The notes below the pieces were generated by a model. It saw only the letters and a program-made list of their open reading frames with translations. It searched no databases and was not told the origin of the DNA. Positions 8,136 to 16,337 of a DNA stretch of 29,770 bases are shown here, in pieces. The stretch's first letter is position 1. The number at the start of each line of letters is the position of its first letter. The translations under genes were made by a program, and so were the position numbers. Source of the stretch: JBOFLO01 sp051657905 (GTDB lineage: Bacteria > Patescibacteriota > Gracilibacteria > UBA1369); contig JBOFLO010000009.1 of NCBI GenBank assembly GCA_051657905.1, positions 1-29,770 of the forward strand. Direction: 5' to 3'.

Positions 8136-9308
8136 ATGGAATTTTTCAATCTTATCATCGGGCTAGTAGTTGTGGCTGCAGTTATTTATCTAGTATACAA
8201 AAACTCTCAGCAACAAACACCTAAAGAAGACACCCAAACTCAAAAACTTTTCCTAGAAATGATGGAGGGCATGCGTCGCGAATTCCACGATTCATCTAAC
8301 AAAAGCCGTCAGGAAATTCTAGAAACCTCGCATCGCACCCGCCAGGAAATGCAAGAGATGAACACTAAAAATCGCCATGAAATGCTCACTCAACTGGAAA
8401 AAGTTAATGATCAACTTTTCAAAGGTTTAACTGAAAGTGGCAAAACCATTCAAACTCAATTCAAACATTCTCAGGACACCATGAAAGATTTAACTGAGCG
8501 ACTAACCAAACTTGATGAAACCAACAAACAAGTTATGGGCTTCACTGAACAAGTAAAATCCCTAGAAAAAATTCTTTCCAGTCAAAAACAACGCGGTATT
8601 CTAGGCGAAATCATGCTCGAAACTCTACTCGGCAATATCCTCGCCCCCGACCAATATCAAATGCAATACCCTTTTGAAAATGGCGAAAAAGTTGATGCCG
8701 TAATTAATTTTAAAGACAAAGTAATTCCCATCGACGCCAAATTTTCTTTGGAAAATTACAATAAAATCATGCAAGAAGATAAAAAAGAATTGCGTGAAAA
8801 ATTGGAAAAAGAATTCAAAAATGATATCAAAAAAACTATCGATCAAACTTCCAAGTATATTCGACCAAAAGAAAACACCACGGATTTCGCTTTCATGTTC
8901 ATCCCTGCTGAAGGAATATATTATAGTTTAATTGCCTTCAAAACTGGGACTTTGGACATTAACAGCCAAAACCTTATTGAATACGCCTTCGAAAAACATG
9001 TAATCATCGTTTCGCCAACAACTTTCTCAGCTTATCTTCAAACAGTTTTGCAAGGATTAAAAGCTGTGGAAATGGAAAAAAACGTTTTAGAAATTGTCAA
9101 AAGAGTAGGGGAGCTAGGCCGCCATTTAAACAGCTATCAAGTATACATGCAGAAACTCGGTAATAACTTGGGAACAACAGTTAACATGTACAATTCCGCT
9201 ACCAAAGAATTCGTCAAAATCGACAAAGATGTCAGCCGCATCACTGACGGCAAAGCAAAAGTAGATGTAGAATTACAATTACTAGAAAAACCTCAAGCCG
9301 AAGATTAA
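8136..9308 (+). CDS. rmuC: DNA recombination protein RmuC
   Basis: 390 residues. An N-terminal membrane anchor (FFNLIIGLVVVAAVIYLVY) is followed by a long coiled coil rich in Gln/Glu/Arg (about 30-140) and the RmuC domain (PF02646), recognised by QRGILGEIMLETLLGNIL, VDAVINFKDKVIPIDAKFSLE and FMFIPAEGIYY. RmuC proteins limit inversions and other rearrangements at short inverted repeats and have a restriction-nuclease-like fold; IDAKF looks like the acidic/Lys active-site strand. It lies 7 bases after uvrC, so the two repair genes are probably co-transcribed. Its stop interlocks with that of convergent tsaC through TTAA. Confidence 0.92.
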   Translation: MEFFNLIIGLVVVAAVIYLVYKNSQQQTPKEDTQTQKLFLEMMEGMRREFHDSSNKSRQEILETSHRTRQEMQEMNTKNRHEMLTQLEKVNDQLFKGLTESGKTIQTQFKHSQDTMKDLTERLTKLDETNKQVMGFTEQVKSLEKILSSQKQRGILGEIMLETLLGNILAPDQYQMQYPFENGEKVDAVINFKDKVIPIDAKFSLENYNKIMQEDKKELREKLEKEFKNDIKKTIDQTSKYIRPKENTTDFAFMFIPAEGIYYSLIAFKTGTLDINSQNLIEYAFEKHVIIVSPTTFSAYLQTVLQGLKAVEMEKNVLEIVKRVGELGRHLNSYQVYMQKLGNNLGTTVNMYNSATKEFVKIDKDVSRITDGKAKVDVELQLLEKPQAED

Positions 9309-9913
9309 GCTAATTTCATTCCCAAAACATCTTCCAATTCCTCTTTGCTAACAGCCCCCTCTCTCAACAGTCGGGGCTTTTCTTCACTCAAATCTAAAAC
9401 ACTTGATTCAGTCCCCCCAACATTTTCCTTATTTTCCAAAATTTCCAAATCAGGAAACACGACAGCAATTTTTTCCAAATCATTCAAGCTATTCTCCCCG
9501 GATTTATTCACCGAAGTAGCGACAATCGGTCTCCCCAAAGACTTAATTACACTCACCAATCCCTGATGCGCCGGCATTCTCACCCCCACCCTGTCCCCAC
9601 CAGCAGTTATCAAATCACTAACCCCAACCTTTTTCCTAAATATCAAAGTCAAACCCCCAGGCCAAAATTTCTGCATCAATAATTTATGCACAGGCCGAAC
9701 ATCTTCAACAATCTCCTTCAACATTTCCACCGAACCAACCAACATCGCCAAAGGCTTATTTTCAGAACGCCCTTTCAATTGATAAATTTTTTTAACAGCA
9801 GCTAGATTTTGATAATCCGCCGCCAATCCGAAAACAGTATCCGTTGGCACAATAATAACCTCACCCCTTGCCAACTCATCCACCGCCCTAGTCTCAGTAA
9901 TTCTTCTAATCAT
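9305..9913 (-). CDS. tsaC: L-threonylcarbamoyladenylate synthase (TsaC/Sua5 family)
   Basis: Makes threonylcarbamoyl-AMP from threonine, bicarbonate and ATP, the first step of t6A at position 37 of ANN-decoding tRNAs. The YrdC fold is clear: PTDTVFGLAADYQN near the N-terminus, KIYQLKGRSENKPLAMLV (the K-x-R nucleotide-binding motif), FWPGGLTLIF, GVRMPAH and IVATSVNKSGE (S-x-N). Length 202 matches the short TsaC form without the Sua5 C-terminal domain. The ATG at 9913 is well placed just before the first strand. The upstream VOC gene on the same strand ends 5 bases away, so they are likely one operon. Its TsaB/D/E partners are not in this window. Confidence 0.93.
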   Translation of the reverse strand: MIRRITETRAVDELARGEVIIVPTDTVFGLAADYQNLAAVKKIYQLKGRSENKPLAMLVGSVEMLKEIVEDVRPVHKLLMQKFWPGGLTLIFRKKVGVSDLITAGGDRVGVRMPAHQGLVSVIKSLGRPIVATSVNKSGENSLNDLEKIAVVFPDLEILENKENVGGTESSVLDLSEEKPRLLREGAVSKEELEDVLGMKLA

Positions 9914-9918
9914 AGAAT

Positions 9919-10431
9919 TTATTTTCCACTATAAGCAGCCTCCAGTTCGGCAATATTAAATTTTTTAGAACCCATCACGGCCATAGTAACTCTTTTTACA
10001 CCCTCTACATCTTCACCACGCATCAAATCCACCAATTTTTTCGGTACAATCTGCCAAAAAATACCAAATCTATCTTTACACCAACCACAAGCCTCCGACT
10101 GAGGAACATGTGAAAGTTTTTCCCAAAAATGATCAATTTCTTCCTGATCATCACATTCAATTGTAAAAGAAATCGCCTCACTAAATTTAAATAAAGGCCC
10201 TCCATCCAAACAAATAAAACGCATCCCATTCAATTCAAAGTCTCCATTTATAACTTTCCCTTTCATACCCTTAAAATGCTCACTCATTGACTCATCCTCT
10301 GGATAATAATCAATATTATTAATCTTAGAATTCTTAAAAACCCCAACATAGTAATTCATCGCTTCCTCCGCATTCATATCAAACCACAAACTCGGTACAA
10401 TTTTCTGCATACTAGCCATAATTGATTGCAT
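9919..10431 (-). CDS. VOC-fold protein (PhnB-like, 3-dmu-9_3-mt domain)
   Basis: Small glyoxalase-fold protein of the PhnB/3-demethylubiquinone-methyltransferase-like group (PF06983). Landmarks: IVPSLWFDMNAEEAMNYY, FELNGMRFICLDGGP, ISFTIECDDQEEIDHFW, then CGWCKDRFGIFWQIVP, the standard end of this family. Members are often of unknown activity. The metal ligands usual in other VOC enzymes are not obvious. In-frame ATGs at 10431, 10419 and 10410 are all possible, the last being closest to the conserved strand; the TTG at 10440 is less likely. It lies downstream of tRNA-Leu on the same strand and 5 bases before tsaC. Confidence 0.8.
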   Translation of the reverse strand: MQSIMASMQKIVPSLWFDMNAEEAMNYYVGVFKNSKINNIDYYPEDESMSEHFKGMKGKVINGDFELNGMRFICLDGGPLFKFSEAISFTIECDDQEEIDHFWEKLSHVPQSEACGWCKDRFGIFWQIVPKKLVDLMRGEDVEGVKRVTMAVMGSKKFNIAELEAAYSGK

Positions 10432-10459
10432 TTTAAACAATAAAAAACTCCCATTATTT

Positions 10460-10477
10460 ATATCATAAAGATGATAT
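10460..10477. repeat. AT-rich palindrome upstream of VOC gene
   Basis: ATATCAT-AAAG-ATGATAT, a perfect 7-base inverted repeat with a 4-base loop, between tRNA-Leu and the VOC gene. There is no T-run on the minus strand, so it is a poor terminator. It could be an operator or chance AT-rich symmetry. Confidence 0.3.
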
Positions 10478-10500
10478 TAGCTGGAAGTACTTAATCTTTC

Positions 10501-10587
10501 TGGTGGGAAAGGAGGGACTTGAACCCTCACTCTATTGCTAGAACACGATTTTGAGTCGTGCGCGTCTGCCAGTTCCGCCACTCTCCC
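10501..10587 (-). tRNA. tRNA-Leu (anticodon CAA)
   Basis: Class II tRNA on the minus strand. The acceptor stem GGGAGAG pairs with CTTTCCC (one G-U), the discriminator is A and CCA is encoded. The anticodon arm is CACGA-CTCAAAA-TCGTG, giving anticodon CAA for UUG codons. The D arm has TGGCGGAACTGGCAGACGC and the T arm GAGGGTTCAAGTCCCTC. The long variable arm (TTCTAGCAATAGAGT) is typical of leucine tRNAs. 84 bases plus CCA. A good promoter lies 19 bases upstream. Confidence 0.96.
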
Positions 10588-10605
10588 AGGATTTGAAGCA
10601 ACCAA

Positions 10606-10634
10606 AGTTTACGAATACAGCCCCACTAAGTCAA
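10606..10634 (-). promoter_or_regulatory. Promoter of tRNA-Leu
   Basis: On the minus strand: TTGACT (5 of 6), 17-base spacer, TAAACT (4 of 6), ending 18 bases before the tRNA 5' end, which would leave a leader of about 10 bases. Convincing spacing and position. Confidence 0.65.
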
Positions 10635-10670
10635 ACTGTTTTTTAAAACCCTTCTGCGAGCTCTCAACAA

Positions 10671-10698
10671 TTGCCTTTTAAAAATTTTTTATTATAGT
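10671..10698 (+). promoter_or_regulatory. Promoter of obgE operon
   Basis: TTGCCT, 16-base AT-rich spacer, TATAGT (5 of 6). An overlapping TATACT begins at 10698 as an alternative -10. It reads into obgE, and back-to-back with the tRNA-Leu promoter. Confidence 0.5.
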
Positions 10699-10737
10699 AT
10701 ACTTTCGGCAAACTTAGATCTAAATACAGCCAAAATC

Positions 10738-12081
10738 ATGAGCAAATTCTGCGATATAACAGTAATTAAAGTACAAGCCGGCAACGGAGGCAATGGAGCA
10801 TCTCACTTCAGACGCGAAAAATTCGTGGCTTTTGGTGGACCCGATGGTGGAGACGGGGGAAGGGGAGGGGACGTGATCTTTAAGGCCAACCGTAACGAAA
10901 ATACCCTAATTGATTTCCATACTAAAAAACAATTCCGCGCCGAAGATGGCGGGAATGGACAAAAAGGTTTAATGCATGGCGCCAATGGTGAGGATTTAAT
11001 TCTGACAGTTCCAGTTGGTACAATCGTTTACAATCCAGTTAATAATGAAGTTTTAGTAGATTTAAGATTTCATGATCAACAAGCAGTTATTTCCAAAGGA
11101 GGTCGCGGAGGTCTCGGAAATGCTCATTTTAAAAGTTCCACTAATCAAGCTCCTTCACTGGCAGAAACAGGTGAAGAAGGCCAAATCAAAGAACTAAAAC
11201 TAGAACTTAAATTAGTTGCCGATGTTGGAATTATCGGTATTCCATCAGCAGGTAAATCCACTTTAATTTCCCGTATTTCCAATGTCCGTCCAAAAATCGC
11301 CGACTATCCTTTCACTACACTTACCCCTAATATCGGCGTGGTAGATATGCGTCAATTTGATGCCAAACAAAAATTCTCTTTCGTAGTCACCGATATCCCA
11401 GGTCTAATTGAAGGTGCGAGCGAAGGAAAAGGCCTTGGTTATGAATTTTTAAGACATATTTCCAGAAACAATTTACTAATTCATCTTTTGGATGGATCAA
11501 AAGAAGATCAAATCTTGGAAGATTTCGAAATTATTAATAAAGAATTGGCAAAACACAGTCCAGAATTGGCTAAAAAACCTCAATTGGTCGTTATCAATAA
11601 AATTGATACTTTACCTGAAGAATTCCAAGAGGATTTAGAAAAAAAACTATTAAAAAAATATCCGAAATTAAAAAACAAATTATTCTTAATTTCCGCTGTA
11701 ACTGGAGAAAATCTAGCAAAATTAATGTTTAAAGTTGCTGAATTTGTTCAAAAATATCACGCCGAACAACCGGAAATTACTGAAGAAGATGCAACTCCCG
11801 ACGAAATGGCCGTTTTAAAACCAGGCCGCAAATCCAAATTTGAAATACAATTTGTCCGCAAGAAAATCGAAGCTGACACCGGCAAACAACGTTGTACATG
11901 GGATTTATTCAGCGAAAGACTTGAACAATTGGTCAAAATGACTGATTTAGAAGACCCAGAAGGTTTAGAAAGAGTTTATCATTTCTTCGCCAAACTGGGA
12001 GTTCGCGCCGAATTACGCAAGAAAGGCGCTCAGCCAGGTGATCGCATCCGCATCGCCGGCAAAGAAGTTACCATGCGTTAA
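10738..12081 (+). CDS. obgE: GTPase Obg (CgtA)
   Basis: Conserved GTPase of late 50S assembly and stress control. The Gly-rich OBG fold occupies residues 1-160 (VQAGNGGNGASHFRREK, GGDGGRGGDV, KGGRGGLGNAHF). The G domain has IPSAGKST (168-175), FTTLTPNIGVV (switch I), DIPGLIEGA (G3) and NKID (G4). The C-terminal OCT domain begins near PDEMAVL and ends RIAGKEVTMR, and is complete with FAKLGVRAELRKKGAQPGD. Length 447 is normal for a three-domain Obg. The ATG has no Shine-Dalgarno. pth follows after 18 bases, and both probably use the promoter at 10671. Confidence 0.97.
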   Translation: MSKFCDITVIKVQAGNGGNGASHFRREKFVAFGGPDGGDGGRGGDVIFKANRNENTLIDFHTKKQFRAEDGGNGQKGLMHGANGEDLILTVPVGTIVYNPVNNEVLVDLRFHDQQAVISKGGRGGLGNAHFKSSTNQAPSLAETGEEGQIKELKLELKLVADVGIIGIPSAGKSTLISRISNVRPKIADYPFTTLTPNIGVVDMRQFDAKQKFSFVVTDIPGLIEGASEGKGLGYEFLRHISRNNLLIHLLDGSKEDQILEDFEIINKELAKHSPELAKKPQLVVINKIDTLPEEFQEDLEKKLLKKYPKLKNKLFLISAVTGENLAKLMFKVAEFVQKYHAEQPEITEEDATPDEMAVLKPGRKSKFEIQFVRKKIEADTGKQRCTWDLFSERLEQLVKMTDLEDPEGLERVYHFFAKLGVRAELRKKGAQPGDRIRIAGKEVTMR

Positions 12082-12099
12082 ATCATTTTCTCTAAAACT

Positions 12100-12678
12100 A
12101 TGATTTTAATTGTTGGCTTAGGAAATCCAGGCTCCAAATATGAGAAAAACCGTCACAACACCGGCTTTCTAGCTATTGATATTCTGGCTTACAAATACCA
12201 GGCTGAATTCAAATTGGATAAAAAATTTAATGCCGACATTGCCGAAATTCCCCATCCCTTTAACTCTGAAGAAAAAGTAATTTTAGCCAAGCCTCAAACT
12301 TTTATGAACAATTCCGGCGAAGCTATTCAAAAAATCATGCAATTCTACAAAATCCCACCTGAAAACTGCTGGGTAATTTTTGATGAACTAGATTTGCCTT
12401 TAGGAAACCTTAAAATTCGTAAAAATGGTGGAGCCGGCACCCATAATGGCATGAAATCCATTGTCGGGCACATCGGCCGCGAATTTCCAAGATTTCGCAT
12501 CGGCATAGAAAGCAGGGGACAGACCGCCTCCAATTTTCAAGACACCCAATCCTTTGTATTAAGTCCATTTTTTGACCCAGAAAAGTCAATTTTGGCTGAA
12601 GTACTAGAAAAAACCGTTTCCGCAGTAGAACATGGCCTCCAATTCGATTTGGAACAAGCCATGAATAAATACAATTAA
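12100..12678 (+). CDS. pth: Peptidyl-tRNA hydrolase
   Basis: Releases peptides from tRNAs dropped off the ribosome. The bacterial Pth family is clear: IVGLGNPGSKYEKNRHNTGF with N9 and catalytic H19, KPQTFMNNSGE, VIFDELDLPLG with the catalytic aspartate, and GGAGTHNGMKSI...FPRFRIGI. Length 192 is standard. It directly follows obgE, and rplU follows from its own promoter. No Shine-Dalgarno before the ATG. Confidence 0.96.
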   Translation: MILIVGLGNPGSKYEKNRHNTGFLAIDILAYKYQAEFKLDKKFNADIAEIPHPFNSEEKVILAKPQTFMNNSGEAIQKIMQFYKIPPENCWVIFDELDLPLGNLKIRKNGGAGTHNGMKSIVGHIGREFPRFRIGIESRGQTASNFQDTQSFVLSPFFDPEKSILAEVLEKTVSAVEHGLQFDLEQAMNKYN

Positions 12679-12683
12679 TTTCC

Positions 12684-12712
12684 TTGCAATATCGCTATTT
12701 TTACATTAAATT
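12684..12712 (+). promoter_or_regulatory. Promoter of rplU
   Basis: TTGCAA (4 of 6), 17-base spacer, TAAATT (4 of 6), about 32 bases before the rplU ATG. The same TAAATT -10 with 17-base spacing is seen before lepB and in the leader at the right edge. Confidence 0.5.
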
Positions 12713-12744
12713 AGCACCGCTTTTATTCTTTTGATTCAAACAGT

Positions 12745-13056
12745 ATGTTCGCAGTAGTTGAAATTTCCGGAAAACAATACAAAGTAACTCCTAACTCTGA
12801 AGTTTTAGTTGATCTTCTAGACGAAGCCATCGGCCAAGACCTTCAATTAGACAAAGTGCTTTTAACTTCATCTGATGATGGTTCTGATTGCAAAGTTGGA
12901 CAACCTTATACAGGTTCAGTTGTCAGCGCCAAAGTTCTAGAAAGAGTTCAAGGTGATAAAATTAGAATTTTCAAATTCAGACCTAAGAAAAGATATGCAA
13001 GAACTCAAGGTCATAGACAGGATTATACAATTCTACAAATTGGCGAAATTAAATAA
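12745..13056 (+). CDS. rplU: 50S ribosomal protein L21
   Basis: bL21 binds 23S rRNA in domain II. MFAVVEISGKQYKV at the start, GDKIRIFKFRPKKRYARTQGHRQDYT near the end, 103 residues: a standard bL21. The usual neighbour rpmA (L27) is not adjacent: the next gene runs convergent from the other strand with only one base between the stops. obgE is nearby, which preserves part of the rplU-rpmA-obg neighbourhood known in many bacteria. Confidence 0.97.
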   Translation: MFAVVEISGKQYKVTPNSEVLVDLLDEAIGQDLQLDKVLLTSSDDGSDCKVGQPYTGSVVSAKVLERVQGDKIRIFKFRPKKRYARTQGHRQDYTILQIGEIK

Positions 13057-13057
13057 T

Positions 13058-14068
13058 TTAGGCCAAATCTAAAACTTTCTGTAAATCGGGAGCTAGGCTT
13101 ACTTCAAAGCTTAGCTCTTTTTTAGTCTTCGGATGCTTAAAGCTTAACTTAGCCGCCTGCAAAAATTGTCTTTTCAAAGCATATTTCTTTTCCACAATTT
13201 CATTAATCTGTCTCTTTCCATAAACTTCATCTCCCAGCAATGCATGCCCCAAAGCTGCAAAATGCACTCTAATTTGATGAGTTCTACCCGTTAACAAACC
13301 AATCCTCAGCAAACTGACTTTACCCACACTAGCCAAATCCAATTCTTCCACAACCTTATACTCGGTCACCGCCGCCTTACTATCCTTCCCATCTATCTGC
13401 ATTTTCTTCCGATCAGCAAAACTACGCCCTATCGGCGCTTCAATACGCCCCTTTTTATGCTGCAAAACCCCAATCACCAAAGCCAAATACTCTTTTTTCA
13501 CCTCTCTATCCTTAAATTGTCTTGATAACTCTGCCTGAGCCAAAGCCGTTTTCGCCACCACCATCAATCCAGAAGTATTTTTATCTAATCTATGCACAAT
13601 TCCCGGCCTTTTCACACCACCAATGCCCTTCAATTCATCCCCACAATGATAAAGCAATCCATTCACCAATGAATCCTCAGCATGACTGTCGCCCTCTCCA
13701 GCATGCACAGCCAATCCTGCCGGCTTATCGATAACCAATAAGTCCTTATCCTCAAAAACCACCTTCAAATCCATTTTAACAGCTTTTAAATTCAAGTCTG
13801 CCAATGCCGGAATTCTCAAAATCAGTTTATTGCCGGCTTTAACTTTATAACTGGCTTTAATTGATTTACCAGCCAAAATCACTGCTCCTTGATCAATTAA
13901 TTTCTGCAAGTATTCCCGGCTTAACTTACTACCATCACTCTCGGGCAAATCCATAGCCAAACGTTGTACTAAAAATTTATCCAGACGCATGCCAGACCAA
14001 CCTTCAGAAACCTCCAACTCATAAATTTTTTCGCCAGACGTAGTGGCTGCAACAGGCTGCTTTTTCAT
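13058..14068 (-). CDS. RluD-family 23S rRNA/tRNA pseudouridine synthase
   Basis: About 336 residues. An N-terminal S4 RNA-binding domain (SGMRLDKFLVQRL ... AGNKLILRI) is followed by the RluA/RluD catalytic domain, with LLVIDKPAGLAVHAG and GIVHRLDKNTSGLMVVAKT, where D162 is the nucleophile. KEYLALVIGV, HQIRVHFAALGHALLGDEVYG and a final LSFKHPKTKKELSFE complete the family pattern. The target is most likely 23S helix 69 uridines if it is RluD, but RluC or a tRNA target cannot be excluded. The ATG at 14068 is preferred; an upstream start would run into the divergent tyrS region. Stops of this gene and rplU are one base apart. Confidence 0.9.
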   Translation of the reverse strand: MKKQPVAATTSGEKIYELEVSEGWSGMRLDKFLVQRLAMDLPESDGSKLSREYLQKLIDQGAVILAGKSIKASYKVKAGNKLILRIPALADLNLKAVKMDLKVVFEDKDLLVIDKPAGLAVHAGEGDSHAEDSLVNGLLYHCGDELKGIGGVKRPGIVHRLDKNTSGLMVVAKTALAQAELSRQFKDREVKKEYLALVIGVLQHKKGRIEAPIGRSFADRKKMQIDGKDSKAAVTEYKVVEELDLASVGKVSLLRIGLLTGRTHQIRVHFAALGHALLGDEVYGKRQINEIVEKKYALKRQFLQAAKLSFKHPKTKKELSFEVSLAPDLQKVLDLA

Positions 14069-14089
14069 ATAAATACTTTTTAAACTCCT

Positions 14090-14118
14090 TTGGTAAATTC
14101 CCGACTTTCCGCTAGAAT
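14090..14118 (+). promoter_or_regulatory. Promoter of tyrS operon
   Basis: TTGGTA (4 of 6), 17-base spacer, TAGAAT (5 of 6), with about 25 bases of leader before the tyrS ATG. The leader is too short for a T-box. Confidence 0.55.
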
Positions 14119-14150
14119 ACACTAAAATATTTTTCTTAGTAAATAAAAAC

Positions 14151-15356
14151 ATGGCTGCCAGCAAAAAAACTTCCACCGATTCAATTCAACAAATCACCGA
14201 AAGAGGAGTGGTTGATTTAATTGTTAAGGAAGAATTGATCAAAAAACTTCAATCAGGCAAAAAACTACGCATTAAATTCGGTATAGATCCAACTGGAGCA
14301 GACTTACACCTTGGTCACATGGTTCCTTTACGCAAACTAGGGGATTTTCAAAAAGCCGGACATCAAATCGTTTTAATATTCGGTAATTTTACCGGCCAAA
14401 TCGGTGATCCTACAGGCAAAACCACTACTCGTGTACCGAAAACCCAGGCCGAATTGGAAAAAAATGCCAAACATTACTTGGAACAGGCAAAATTTGCTTT
14501 AGACGTGGATAAAGTAGAAGTAACTTGGAATGCTGACTGGTTGGGCAAATTAAACTTTTCCGATATTCTAAACCTTTGCTCGCAGTTCACAGTTGCTCAA
14601 ATGTTAGAGCGCGACATGTTCCAAGAAAGAATTAGAAAGGATCAACCCATCTCAGTTCATGAATTCATGTACCCCTTAATGCAGGGCTACGATTCCGTAC
14701 AATTAAAAGCTGATGTAGAAATAGGTGGAACCGATCAGCTTTTTAATATGCTGGCCGGACGTCCCTTACAAAAAGCTTTTAATCAACCATCCCAAAGCGT
14801 TGTGACAGTTCCATTACTTGTTGGAACTGATGGCAAAATTAAAATGAGTAAAAGTGAAAACAACTATATTGGGGTAAAAGAATCCGCTGGCGAAATTTAT
14901 GGCAAAACCATGTCAGTACCCGATCATTGTTTAATTAATTACTTTGAATTAGCTACAAATCTCCCCTTATCAGAAATTAAAAACATCGAAAAATCCCTTC
15001 AACAAGGCGAAAACCCACGCAATATTAAAATGCGTTTAGCTAAGGAAATAGTTACTATTTACCATTCCGCCGAAGCAGCGGAACAGGCTGAACAACAGTT
15101 CATCAAAGTCTTCAGTAAAGGAGATTTGCCAGATCAAATTGAAACTATTATAGTGAAACCAGGTACTTACAAAATTCAGGATTTATTGTCTGAATATAAA
15201 TTAGTTAATTCTAAAAGCGAAGCCCGCAGATTAATTGAAGGAGGGGGAGTCAAAGTTAATCAGCAAAAAATCACCGATCTCAATCTAGAATTGGATTTAA
15301 CTCAGGAAACTCTGATCCAAGCCGGTAAGCGTAAATTTATCAAATTTAAAAGCTAG
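14151..15356 (+). CDS. tyrS: Tyrosyl-tRNA synthetase
   Basis: Charges tRNA-Tyr. The class I Rossmann fold has FGIDPTGADLHLGH (HIGH equivalent, residues 53-56), FGNFTGQIGDPTGK, EIGGTDQLFNML and the KMSKS loop at 231-235. A C-terminal S4-like RNA-binding domain is present (LLSEYKLVNSKSEARRLIEGGGVKVN). Length 401 fits the TyrZ-like form. ATG start with no Shine-Dalgarno, own promoter just upstream. First gene of an operon with a PocR-PAS protein, recG and a small membrane protein. Confidence 0.97.
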   Translation: MAASKKTSTDSIQQITERGVVDLIVKEELIKKLQSGKKLRIKFGIDPTGADLHLGHMVPLRKLGDFQKAGHQIVLIFGNFTGQIGDPTGKTTTRVPKTQAELEKNAKHYLEQAKFALDVDKVEVTWNADWLGKLNFSDILNLCSQFTVAQMLERDMFQERIRKDQPISVHEFMYPLMQGYDSVQLKADVEIGGTDQLFNMLAGRPLQKAFNQPSQSVVTVPLLVGTDGKIKMSKSENNYIGVKESAGEIYGKTMSVPDHCLINYFELATNLPLSEIKNIEKSLQQGENPRNIKMRLAKEIVTIYHSAEAAEQAEQQFIKVFSKGDLPDQIETIIVKPGTYKIQDLLSEYKLVNSKSEARRLIEGGGVKVNQQKITDLNLELDLTQETLIQAGKRKFIKFKS

Positions 15357-15359
15357 CCC

Positions 15360-16316
15360 TTGAAAGTTAAAGCACTATCAGAATTAATTTCCCTCAGAAC
15401 CCTGCAAAAAATCCAGGATTTCTACGCTCTTGCTTTGGGCATTCCTTTAACAATTCGTGACTACAAAGGCAAAACTCTCACTAAGCTAAGCAACTCCACC
15501 ACTTTATGGAATTACATTCACTCCCATCCTGAATTCGAAAAAAGACTTAGTAAAAATCTCTCCGAAGCCGTAGAAAAATGCCAACGCACAGGCCAAATTG
15601 TGATTTTCGAAAGACATCCGGACAGTCAGGCTTTCCTGGCTCCCATCTACATGAACGGTAAGATATTTGCCTTTTTTGTCGGAGGTTTGGTTCGCTTTGG
15701 CAATCCAAACCTAGTCGTAGCAGCCGACATGGCCAAACATTTAAAAATCGATGTCGACACATACTTGGACGCCTATTTAAGTTTACCTTTATTCACCAAA
15801 GAACGTCTAGAAGCAGCCGCTAATTTAATCAAAGTAATTGGAAATACTATTTCCACTTTGGAATTGGAAGGTAATGAAATTAAATCTAAAAACGAAGTTT
15901 ATCAGCAAAAAAATCAAGAATTAACTAAAAATATTGAAAATCTTGATGCCAGCATAGATCGCTATAAAACTATTTTCGAATCTATTAATGATGGAGTTTA
16001 CCTTTGTGACATGAAAGGTACTTTTCTAGAAATAAATCAGGCCGGAGCACGCATGTTAGGTTTTAGCAGCCCTGAAGAGGTAATTGGTAAAAATGCCCGG
16101 GACAGTTATGTTTACCCAGATGATCGTCAAAATTTCACCAACATTCTCTTGAAAGAAAATTCCATCAACGATTGGTTGGCTCACATTATTACTCCACAGG
16201 GCGAAGAACGCTATTTCGAAACTAATGCCACACTTTTGCGCGACTCCCAAGGCAATCCAACCCGTATTCAAGGTATTTTCCGCCATATCAACGAGCGACA
16301 TCATCGTTCAATTTAA
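15360..16316 (+). CDS. PocR-PAS sensory protein without output domain
   Basis: 318 residues, TTG start 3 bases after the tyrS stop (no ATG is available before the first domain). Residues ~1-165 resemble the PocR sensory domain (PF10114), a PAS-like ligand-binding fold: LQKIQDFYALALGIPLTIRD, an AVEKCQRTGQ region, FLAPIYMNGKIFAFFVGGL. A short coiled coil (about 170-205) joins it to a PAS domain (about 205-312): YKTIFESINDGVYLCD, FLEINQAGARMLGFSSPEEV, then IQGIFRHINERH. The chain ends there. There is no histidine kinase, GGDEF, HTH or other effector. It may act through protein contacts or as a remnant of a larger signalling protein; the ligand is unknown. Position between tyrS and recG suggests co-transcription but gives no functional clue. 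Confidence 0.75.
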   Translation: MKVKALSELISLRTLQKIQDFYALALGIPLTIRDYKGKTLTKLSNSTTLWNYIHSHPEFEKRLSKNLSEAVEKCQRTGQIVIFERHPDSQAFLAPIYMNGKIFAFFVGGLVRFGNPNLVVAADMAKHLKIDVDTYLDAYLSLPLFTKERLEAAANLIKVIGNTISTLELEGNEIKSKNEVYQQKNQELTKNIENLDASIDRYKTIFESINDGVYLCDMKGTFLEINQAGARMLGFSSPEEVIGKNARDSYVYPDDRQNFTNILLKENSINDWLAHIITPQGEERYFETNATLLRDSQGNPTRIQGIFRHINERHHRSI

Positions 16317-16337
16317 TTTCCTCAATCTGTTTTTCCT

